A stretch of 64,000 nt of DNA from Hexactinellida sp. DTS-2022 (Eukaryota; Porifera; Hexactinellida): contig JAPNXP010000014.1 of NCBI GenBank assembly GCA_028753945.1, forward strand, positions 3,038,001 through 3,102,000, given 5' to 3'. This document shows, piece by piece, positions 53,080 to 64,000 of this stretch. The position numbers were made by a program, and so were the translations under genes. Each line of letters starts with the position of its first letter. Position 1 is the first letter of the stretch. The notes under the pieces were generated by a model that searched no databases, was not told the DNA's origin, and saw only the letters and a list, made by a program, of their open reading frames with translations.

Positions 53080-56000
53080 CATTAACCAATTTAGCGTACC
53101 ATAAACGACTTTAGCGTACCAAAAACAAGTTTGGCGTACCATTAACCTGTTTAGCGTGCCATTAACCTCTTCGGTGTACAATTAACCTCTTTAGCGTACC
53201 ATTAACCTGTTAGGCGGACAATTAACATCTTCGGTGTACAATTAACCTGTTTGGCGCACCATTAACCTCTTCGATGTACCATTAATCTCTTTAGAATACC
53301 ATTAACCTGTTTGGCGTTACATTAACCTCTTCGGCGTAAAATCTTTGGCGTACCATTAACCTTTTCGGTGTACCATTAACCTCTTTGGTGTACCATTAAC
53401 CTCTTCGGAGTACCATTAACCTCTTTAGCGTACCATTAACCAGTTTGGCGTACAATTAAGCTCTTCGGTGTGCCATTAACCTGTTTGGCTTACCATTAAA
53501 CTGTTTGGCGTACATTAACCTCTTCACCGTACAATTATCCTCTTTGGTGTGCAATTAACCTGTTTGGCGTACATTAACCTTTTCGGCGTAACATTAACCT
53601 GTTTGGCGTACAATTAAACTATTTGGCGTACCATTAACCTGTTTCGCGTAACATTAACCTCTTTGGAGTACCATTAACCTGTTTCGCGTACCATTAACCT
53701 CTTTGGCGTCCATTAACTTTTTCAGGGTAACATCTTTGGTGAACCATTAACCTGTTTTGCGTACCATCTTTGAAGTACCATTAACCTGTTTGGCGTACCA
53801 TTAACCTGTTTGGAGTCCCACTGACCTCTTTGGTGTACTATTAAACTCTTTGGCGTACGATCTTTGACGTACAATTAACCTGTTTGGCGTACAATTAACC
53901 TCTTCGCCGTCCCATTAACCTCTTTGGCGTCCCATTAACCTCTTTGGCGTCCATTAACTCTTTCAGTGTACCATCTTTGGTATACCATTAACCTCTTTGG
54001 TGAACCATTACCTGTTTGGAGTGCCATCTTTGAAGTACCATTAACCTGTTTGGCGTACCATTAACCTTTTCGGTGTACCATTAACCTTTTTAGTGTACCA
54101 TTAACTTGTTAAGCGTATCATTAACCTGTTCACGTAACATTAACCTCTTTGGCGTACCATTGACCTGTTTCGCGTAGCATTAACCTCTTTGGCGTACCAT
54201 TAACCTGTTTCGCGTACCATTAACCTCTTTGGAGTCCCATTGACCTCTTTGGTGTACCATTAAACTCTTTGGCGTACGATCTTTGACGTACAATTAACCT
54301 GTTTGGCGTACCATTAACCTCTTCACCGTCCCATTAACCTGTTTGGCGTGCCATTAACCTGTTTGGCGTGCCATTAACCTGTTTGGCGTACCATCTTTGG
54401 CGTACCATTAACCTTTTCGGTGTACCATTAACCTCTTTGGTGTACCATTAACCTCTTCGGAGTACCATTAACCTCTTTAGCGTACCATTAACCAGTTTGG
54501 CGTACAATTAAGCTCTTCGGTGTGCCATTAACCTGTTTGGCGTACAATTAAAATATTTGGCGCACCATTAAACTCTTCGCCGTACAATTAACTTATTTGG
54601 TAAACCATTAACCTGTTTGGCGAACCATTAACCTTTTCGGGGTACCATTAACCTCTTCGGTGTACCAATAACCTCTTTAGAGTACCATTAACCTGTTTGG
54701 CGTATCATTAACCTGTTTAGCGTACCATTAACCTCTTCGGTGTACCATTAACCTGTTTGGATTAGCATTAAACTCTTTGGCGTACTATTAACCTTTTTAG
54801 CGTACCATTAACCTGTTTCGCGTATCATTAACCTGTGTGGCGTACCATTAACCTCTTAGGTGTACCATTAACCTCTTTAGCGTACCATTAACCTCTTCGG
54901 TGTACCATTAAACTCTTCGGTCTACCATTAACCTCTTTAGCGTGCCATTAACATCTTTAGCGTACCATTAACCTTTTCAGTGTACTATCTTTGGTATACA
55001 ATTAACCTCTTTGGTGAACCATTAACCTGTTTGGCGTACCATCTTTGAAGTAACATTAACCTGTTTGGCGTACCATTAACCTGTTTGGCATAGCATTAAC
55101 TTCTTTGGTGTACCATTAACCTCTTTAGAGTAACATTAACCTCTTTGGCGTAGCATTAACTTTTTCGGTGTACCAACTTTGGCGTACGATTAACCTCTTT
55201 GGTGTACCATTAAGCTGTTTGGCGTACCATTAACTTTTTCTGTGTACCATCTTGGCATCCATTAACTTTTTCAGTGTACCATCTTTGGTTAACCATTAAC
55301 CTGTTTCGCGTGCATTAACTTGTTTCGCGTGCCATCTTTGGCGTACCATATATGGCGTGACCATTAACCTCTTCGGTGTACCATTAACCTCTTTAGAGTA
55401 CAATTAACCTCTTCGGCGCACCATTAAACTCTACGGTGTAACATTAACCTCTTTAGCGTGCCATTAACCTGTTTGGCGTACCATTAACCTGTTTGACGTA
55501 CCAGTAACTTGTTCGGCGTACCAGTAACCTGTTTGGAACACCATTAACCTTTTCGGTGCCCATCTTTGGCGTACCATTAACCTCTTCGGTGTACCATTAA
55601 CCACTTTGGCGTGCCATTAACATCTTCGGGGTACCATTAACTTTTTCAGTGTACCAATAACCTGTTTCGCGTCAAAATAACCTCTTTGGCGTACCATTAA
55701 CCTGTTTCGCGTACCATTAACCTGTTTCGCGTATCATTAACCTGTGTGGCGTACCATTAACCTCTTAGGTGTACCATTAACCTCTTTAGCGTACCATTAA
55801 CCTCTTCGGTGTACCATTAAACTCTTCGGTCTACCATTAACCTCTTTAGCGTGCCATTAACATCTTTAGCGTACCATTAACCTTTTCAGTGTACTATCTT
55901 TGGTATACAATTAACCTCTTTGGTGAACCATTAACCTGTTTGGCGTACCATCTTTGAAGTAACATTAACCTGTTTGGCGTACCATTAACCTGTTTGGCAT

Positions 56001-59000
56001 AGCATTAACTTCTTTGGTGTACCATTAACCTCTTTAGAGTAACATTAACCTCTTTGGCGTAGCATTAACTTTTTCGGTGTACCAACTTTGGCGTACGATT
56101 AACCTCTTTGGTGTACCATTAAGCTGTTTGGCGTACCATTAACTTTTTCTGTGTACCATCTTTGGCATCCATTAACTTTTTCAGTGTACCATCTTTGGTT
56201 AACCATTAACCTGTTTCGCGTGCATTAACTTGTTTCGCGTGCCATCTTTGGCGTACCATATATGCCGTGACCATTAACCTCTTCGGTGTACCATTAACCT
56301 CTTTAGAGTACAATTAACCTCTTCGGCGCACCATTGAACTCTACGGTGTAACATTAACCTCTTTAGCGTGCCATTAACCTGTTTGGCGTACCATTAACCT
56401 GTTTGACGTACCAGTAACTTGTTCGGCGTACCAGTAACCTGTTTGGAACACCATTAACCTTTTCGGTGCCCATCTTTGGCGTACCATTAACCTCTTCGGT
56501 GTACCATTAACCACTTTGGCGTGCCATTAACATCTTCGGGGTACCATTAACTTTTTCAGTGTACCAATAACCTGTTTCGCGTCAAAATAACCTCTTTGGC
56601 GTACCATTAACCTGTTTCGCGTACCATTAACCTCTTTAGCGTACTTTTAAATTTTTCAGTGTACCATCTTTGGTATACCATTAACCTCTTTGGTGAACCA
56701 TTACCTGTTTGGAGTGCCATCTTTGAAGTACTATTAACCTGTTTGGCGTACCATTAACCTTTTCGGTGTACCATTAACCTTTTTAGTGTACCATTAACTT
56801 GTTAAGCGTATCATTAACCTGTTCACGTAACATTAACCTCTTTGGCGTACCATTGACCTGTTTCGCGTAGCATTAACCACTTTGGCGTACCATTAACCTG
56901 TTTCGCGTACCATTAACCACTTTGGAGTCCCATTGACCTCTTTGGTGTACCATTAAACTCTTTGGCGTACGATCTTTGACGTACAATTAACCTGTTTGGC
57001 GTACCATTAACCTCTTCACCGTCCCATTAACCTGTTTGGCGTGCCATTAACCTGTTTGGCGTGCCATTAACCTGTTTGGCGTGCCATTAACCTGTTTGGC
57101 GTACCATCTTTGGCGTACCATTAACCTTTTCGGTGTACCATTAACCTCTTTGGTGTACCATTAACCTCTTCGGAGTACCATTAACCTCTTTAGCGTACCA
57201 TTAACCAGTTTGGCGTACAATTAAGCTCTTCGGTGTGCCATTAACCTGTTTGGCGTACCATTAAAATATTTGGCGCACCATTAAACTCTTCGCCGTACAA
57301 TTAACTTATTTGGTAAACCATTAACCTGTTTGGCGAACCATTAACCTTTTCGGGGTACCATTAACCTCTTCGGTGTACCAATAACCTCTTTAGAGTACCA
57401 TTAACCTGTTTGGCGTATCATTAACCTGTTTAGCGTACCATTAACCTCTTCGGTGTACCATTAACCTGTTTCGCGTACCATTAACCTGTTTGGCTTAGCA
57501 TTAAACTCTTTGGCGTACTATTAACCTTTTTAGCGTACCATTAACCTGTTTGGCGTATCATTAACCTGTGTGGCGTACCATTAACCTCTTAGGTGTACCA
57601 TTAACCTCTTTAGCCTACCATTAACCTCTTCGGTGTACCATTAAACTCTTCGGTCTACCATTAACCTCTTTAGCGTGCCATTAACATCTTTAGCGTACCA
57701 TTAACTTTTTCAGTGTACTATCTTTGGTATACAATTAACCTCTTTGGTGAACCATTAACCTGTTTGGCGTACCATCTTTGAAGTAACATTAACCTGTTTG
57801 GCGTACCATTAACCTGTTTGGCATAGCATTAACTTCTTTGGTGTACCATTAACCTCTTTAGAGTACCATTAAACTCTTTGGCGTAGCATTAACTTTTTCG
57901 GTGTACCAACTTTGGCGTACGATTAACCTCTTTGGTGTACCATTAAGCTGTTTGGCGTACCATTAACTTTTTCGGTGTACCATCTTTGGCATCCATTAAC
58001 TTTTTCAGTGTACCATCTTTGGTTAACCATTAACCTGTTTCGCGTGCATTAACTTGTTTCGTGTGCCATCTTTGGCGTACCATATATGGCGTGACCATTA
58101 ACCTCTTCGGTGTACCATTAACCTCTTTAGAGTACAATTAACCTCTTCGGCGCACCATTAAACTCTACGGTGTAACATTAACCTCTTTACCGTGCCACTA
58201 ACCTGTTTGGCGTACCATTAACCTGTTTGACGTACCAGTAACTTGTTCGGCGTACCAGTAACCTGTTTGGAACACCATTAACCTTTTCGGTGCCCATCTT
58301 TGGCGTACCATTAACCTCTTCGGTGTACCATTAACCTCTTTGGCGTGCCATTAACATCTTCGGGGTACCATTAACTTTTTCAGTGTACCATCTTCGGATA
58401 CCATTAACTTTTTCAGTGCACCAATAACCTGTTTCGCGTCAAAATAACCTCTTTGGCGTACCATTAACCTGTTTCGCGTACCATTAACCTCTTTAGCGTA
58501 CTTTTAAATTTTTCAGTGTACCATCTTTGGTATACCATTAACCTCTTTGGTGAACTATTACCTGTTTGGAGTGCCATCTTTGAAGTACCATTAACCTGTT
58601 TGGCGTACCATTAACCTTTTCGGTGTACCATTAACCTTTTTAGTGTACCATTAACTTGTTAAGCGTATCATTAACCTGTTCACGTAACATTAACCTCTTT
58701 GGCGTACCATTGACCTGTTTCGCGTAGCATTAACCTCTTTGGCGTACCATTAACCTGTTTCGCGTACCATTAACCTCTTTGGAGTCCCATTGACCTCTTT
58801 GGTGTACCATTAAACTCTTTGGCGTACGATCTTTGACGTACAATTAACCTGTTTGGCGTACCATTAACCTCTTCACCGTCCCATTAACCTGTTTGGCGTG
58901 CCATTAACCTGTTTGGCGTACCATCTTTGGCGTACCATTAACCTTTTCGGTGTACCATTAACCTCTTTGGTGTACCATTAACCTCTTCGGAGTACCATTA

Positions 59001-62000
59001 ACCTCTTTAGCGTACCATTAACCAGTTTGGCGTACAATTAAGCTCTTCGGTGTGCCATTAACCTGTTTGGCGTACCATTAAAATATTTGGCGCACCATTA
59101 AACTCTTCGCCGTACAATTAACTTATTTGGTAAACCATTAACCTGTTTGGCGAACCATTAACATTTCGGGGTACCATTAACCTCTTCGGTGTACCAATAA
59201 CCTCTTTAGAGTACCATTAACCTGTTTGGCGTACCATTAACCTGTTTAGCGTACCATTAACCAATTCGGTGTACCATTAACCTATTTCGCGTACAGTTAA
59301 CCTGTTTGGCTTAGCATTAAACTCTTTGGCGTACTATTAACCTTTTTAGCGTACCATTAACCTGTTTGGCGTATCATTAACCTGTGTGGCGTACCATTAA
59401 CCTCTTAGGTGTACCATTAACCTCTTTAGCGTACCATTAACCTCTTCGGTGTACCATTAAACTCTTCGGTCTACCATTAACCTCTTTAGCGTGCCATTAA
59501 CATCTTTGGCGTACCATTAACCTTTTCAGTGTACTATCTTTGGTATACAATTAACCTCTTTGGTGAACCATTAACCTGTTTGGCGTACCATCTTTGAAGT
59601 AACAATAACCTGTTTGGCGTACCATTAACCTGTTTGGCATAGCATTAACTTCTTTTGTGTACCATTAACCTCTTTAGAGTACCATTAAACTCTTTGGCGT
59701 AGCATTAACTTTTTCGTTGTACCAACTTTGGCGTACGATTAACCTCTTTGGTGTACCATTAAGCTGTTTGGCGTACCATTAACTTTTTCGGTGTACCATC
59801 TTTGGCATCCATTAACTTTGTCAGTGTACCATCTTTGGTTAACCATTAACCTGTTTCGCGTGCATTAACTTGTTTCGCGTGCCATCTTTGGCGTACCATA
59901 TATGGCGTGACCATTAACCTCTTCGGTGTACCATTAACCTCTTTGAGTACAATTAACCTCTTCGGCGCACCATTAAACTCTACGGTGTAACATTAACCTC
60001 TTTAGCGTGCCATTAACCTGTTTGGCGTACCATTAACCTGTTTGACGTACCAGTAACTTGTTCGGCGTACCAGTAACCTGTTTGGAACACCATTAACCTT
60101 TTCGGTGCCCATCTTTGGCGTACCATTAACCTCTTCGGTGTACCATTAACCTCTTTGGCGTGCCATTAACATCTTCGGGCTACCATTAACTTTTTCAGTG
60201 TACCATCTTCGGTGTACCATTAACATTTTCAGTGTACCAATAACCTCTTTAGCGTACCATTAACCTCTTCGGTGTACCATTAAACTCTTCGGTCTACCAT
60301 TAACCTCTTTAGCGTGCCATTAACATCTTTAGCGTACCATTAACTTTTTCAGTGTACTATCTTTGGTATACAATTAACCTCTTTGGTGAACCATTAACCT
60401 GTTTGGCGTACCATCTTTGAAGTAACATTAACCTGTTTGGCGTACCATTAACCTGTTTGGCATAGCATTAACTTCTTTGGTGTACCATTAACCTCTTTAG
60501 AGTACCATTAACCTCTTTGGCGTAGCATTAACTTTTTCGGTGTACCAACTTTGGCGTACGATTAACCTCTTTGGTGTACCATTAAGCTGTTTGGCGTACC
60601 ATTAACTTTTTCGGTGTACCATCTTTGGCATCCATTAACTTTTTCAGTGTACCATCTTTGGTTAACCATTAACCTGTTTCGCGTGCATTAACTTGTTTCG
60701 CGTGCCATCTTTGGCGTACCATATATGGCGTGACCATTAACCTCTTCGGTGTACCATTAACCTCTTTAGAGTACAATTAACCTCTTCGGCGCACCATTAA
60801 ACTCTACGGTGTAACATTAACCTCTTTAGCGTGCCATTAACCTGTTTGGCGTACCATTAACCTGTTTGACGTACCAGTAACTTGTTCGGCGTACCAGTAA
60901 CCTGTTTGGAACACCATTAACCTTTTCGGTGCCCATCTTTGGCGTACCATTAACCTCTTCGGTGTACCATTAACCTCTTTGGCGTGCCATTAACATCTTC
61001 GGGCTACCATTAACTTTTTCAGTGTACCATCTTCGGTGTACCATTAACATTTTCAGTGTACCAATAACCTGTTTCGCGTACCATTAACCTCTTCGGTGTA
61101 CCATTAACCTCTTTGGCGTGCCATTAACATCTTCGGGCTACCATTAACTTTTTCAGTGTACCATCTTCGGTGTACCATTAACATTTTCAGTGTACCAATA
61201 ACCTGTTTCGCGTCAAAATAACTTCTTTGGCGTACCAATAACCTGTTTCGCGTCAAAATAACCTCTTTGGTGAACCATTACCTGTTTGGAGTGCCATCTT
61301 TGAAGTACCATTAACCTGTTTGGCGTACCATTAACCTGTTTGGCGTCCCATTGACCTCTTTGGTGTACCATTAAACTCTTTGGCGTACGATCTTTGATGT
61401 ACCATTAACCTGTTTGGCGTTCCATTAACCCCTTTGCCGGCCCATTAACCTGTTTGGTGTACCATTAACCTCTTTAGAGTACCATTAACCTCTTTGGCGT
61501 ACCATTAACTTTTTCGGTGTACCATCTTTGGCGTACGAATAACCTCTTCGGTGTACCATTAACCTCTTTGGTGTACCATTAAGCTGTTTAGCGTACGATC
61601 TTTGACGTACCATTAACCTGTTTGGCGTACCATTAACCTCTTCGACGTCCCATTAACCTCTTTGGCGTCCCATTAACCCCTTCGGCGTCCATTAACTTTT
61701 TCAGTCTACCATCTTTGGTATATCATTAACCTGTTTCGAGTACCATTAACCTGTTTCGCGTGCCATCTTTGGCGTACCATATATGGCGCGACCATTAACC
61801 TCTTCGGTGTACCATTAACCTCTTTAGAGTACCATTAACTTCTTCGGCTCACAATTAAACTCTTCGGTGTAACATTAACCTCTTTAGCGTGCCATTAAAC
61901 TGTTTGGCGTACCATTAACCTGTTTGGGATACCATTAACCTCTTCGGCGTACCATTAACCTGTTTGGATAACCATTAACTTTTTCAGTGCACCATCTTTG

Positions 62001-63790
62001 GCTTACCATTAACCTCTTCGGTGTACCATTAACCTCTTCGGCGTACCATTAACCTCTTCGGGCTACCATTAACTTTTTCAGTGTGCCATCTTCGGTGTAC
62101 CATTCACTTTTTCAGTGTACCATTAACCTGTTTGGCGTACCATTAACCTCTTCGGTGTACCATTAACCTTTTTAGTGTACCATTAACTTGTTAAGCGTAT
62201 CATTAACCTGTTTCACGTACATTAACCTCTTTGGCGTACCATTAACCTGTTTCGCGTAGCATTAACCTCTTTTCTCAAAGTCTTTTAAATTAACCTGTTT
62301 CGCGTACCATTAACCTCTTTGGCGTCCATTAACTTTTTCAGTGTACCATCTTTGGTATACCATTAACCTGTTGCGCGTACCATTAACCTGTTTCGCGTAC
62401 CATTAACCTGTTTCGCGTGACATCTTTGGCGTACAATTAACCTCTTTGGAACACCATGAACCTCTTTGGTGTACCATTAACCTCTTCGGGATACCATTAA
62501 CCTGTTTGGTATACCATTAACCTGTTTCGTGTACCATTAATCTCTTCGTTGTACCATTAACCTCTTTAGAGTACCATTAACATCTTCGGTGTACCATTGA
62601 CCTCTTCGGCGTACCATCTTTGGCGTACCATTAACCTCTTCGGTGTACCATTAACCTCTTTAGTGTACCATAACCTCTTCGGTTACTATTAACCTCTCTA
62701 GCGTACCATTAACCTGTTTGTCGTACCATTAACCTCTTCGGAGTACGATCTTTGGCGTACCATTAACCTCTTCGGTGTACCATTAACCTCTACGGCGTAC
62801 AATTAACCTCTTCGGCGTACCATTAACCTTTTCAGTGTACCATCTTCGGTGTACAATTAACTTTTTCAGTGTGCCATCTTCGGTGTACCATTCACTTTTT
62901 CAGTGTACCATTAACCTGTTTGGCGTACCATTAACCTTTTCGGTGTACCATTAACCTTTTTAGTGTACCATTAACTTGTTAAGCGTATCATTAACCTGTT
63001 CACGTAACATTAACCTCTTTGGCGTACCATTGACCTGTTTCGCGTAGCATTAACCTCTTTGGCGTACCATTAACCTGTTTCGCGTACCATTAACCTCTTT
63101 GGAGTCCCATTGACCTATTTGGTGTACCATTAAACTCTTTGGCGTACGATCTTTGACGTACAATTAACCTGTTTGGCGTACCATTAACCTCTTCGCCGTC
63201 CCATTAACCTGTTTGGCGTCCCATTAACCTCTTTGGCGTCCATTAACTCTTTCAGTGTACCATCTTTGGTATACCATTAACCTGTTTCGCGTACCATTAA
63301 CCTATTTCGTGTACCATTAACCTCTTCGGTGTACCATTAACCTCTTTAGAGTACCATTAACATCTTCGGTGTACCATTAACCTCTTCGGCGTACCATCTT
63401 TGGCGTACCATTAACCTCTTCGGTGTACCATTAACCTCTTTAGTGTACCATGACCTCTTCGGTTACTATTAACCTCTCTAGCGTACCATTAACCTGTTTG
63501 GCGTACCATTAACCTCTTCGGAGTACGATCTTTGGCGTCCCATTAACCTCTTCGGTGTACCATTAACCTCTACGGCGTACAATTAACCTCTTCGGCGTAC
63601 CATTAACCTTTTCAGTGTACCATCTTCGGTGTACCATTAACTTTTTCTGTGTACCATTAACCTATTTGGCGTACCATTAACCTCTTCGGTGTACTATTAA
63701 CCTCTTTGGTGTACCATTATCCTCTTTTGCGTAAAATTAACCTGTTTCTCGTACCATTAACCTCTTTGGCGTACCATTAACCTGTCCAGT
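53080..63790. repeat. 20-bp satellite, right array (~10.7 kb) with higher-order repeats
   Basis: Roughly 530 units of the same satellite as 42830-48117, in the same orientation. Landmark words reveal higher-order copies. CCTGTGTGGCGTACC starts at 54832, 55741, 57565 and 59381. CATATATGGCGTGACC (or one-base variant) starts at 55347, 56257, 58081, 59897, 60720 and 61778. Spacings are ~910, 1824, 1816, ~823 and ~1058. Copies within a period differ by only a few bases over more than 1 kb. The array ends at about 63790 with CCTGTCCAGTGCAAG. Confidence 0.97.
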
Positions 63791-64000
63791 GCAAGAAAAG
63801 TCGTCTCCAATAAAAGTTTAATTGTTTCTATCCCGACTGCGAATATATCAATTGATCATTTTACCTCTAGCTCTACCTATCCTGTACTATGCAATGCACC
63901 CTTTCAAGACATCCGTAACTTGTTCAAATCCGATAAGTTTAATGTCCTAAAATGAGCACCCAAATTGACAGCTAAAGCGTGTTGGCCCTCTAGGTTAGAA
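63791..64000 (+). other. Right flank of the satellite; open but unassigned
   Basis: Non-satellite sequence. One plus-strand frame is open for about 50 codons (SLIVSIPTANISIDHFTSSS to a stop near 63955). I do not recognise it and it is too short to call. It could be the end of a gene or relic interrupted by the satellite. Confidence 0.2.

Overview
The window is about 64 kb of AT-rich DNA from an animal nuclear genome, almost certainly an invertebrate. Everything I can identify is eukaryotic transposable-element or satellite DNA: PIF/Harbinger, hAT (BED-finger), P-element/THAP, Helitron, pogo/Tigger, Ty3/gypsy, a CR1/L2-type LINE, many MITEs and two large tandem arrays. GT-AG introns occur in two transposase genes. 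I see no operons, no bacterial genes and no clear host gene. The lineage cannot be fixed from sequence alone.

Layout. 0-2 kb: the 3' end of a Harbinger transposase, followed by its broken Myb/SANT partner gene. 2.0-4.05 kb: a unit with ~150-bp inverted ends that holds a two-exon Helitron Rep fragment with an HUH motif. 4.08-6.5 kb: a decayed BED-finger hAT with one intron, frameshifts and an internally inverted piece. 7-9.7 kb: relics and a MITE. 10.2-12.9 kb: a decayed gypsy integrase split by MITEs. 13.6-16 kb: a long-TIR element carrying two nested hAT MITEs. 16.1-18.7 kb: a rearranged gypsy gag-pol. 19.7-20.3 kb: the 3' end of an integrase-type (KRBA2-like) gene. 22.9-25.2 kb: a second long-TIR element. 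25.2-29.2 kb: MITEs and two P-element relics pointing away from each other. 29.3-31.2 kb: pogo-type elements and a ~115-bp tandem repeat. 33.5-35.9 kb: a structurally complete hAT with an intact 624-aa transposase. 36.5-42.4 kb: palindromic MITEs, a Myb/SANT exon, a LINE and another hAT relic.

42.8-63.8 kb is dominated by a satellite with a 20-bp unit: about 5.3 kb on the left and 10.7 kb on the right. The right array shows higher-order duplication of ~0.91 and ~1.82 kb. A ~5-kb P element with ~85-bp inverted ends sits inside this satellite. A 1.3-kb palindromic element splits the P element between its THAP part and its catalytic part.

The genes do not form a pathway. The region reads as layered insertions whose order can be worked out from 8-bp (hAT) and TA (Tc1/mariner/pogo) target duplications. 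The most notable items are the intact hAT, the satellite with its nested P element, and several apparently undescribed MITE and long-TIR families. Coding relics were read by eye and boundaries are approximate unless a target duplication is given.
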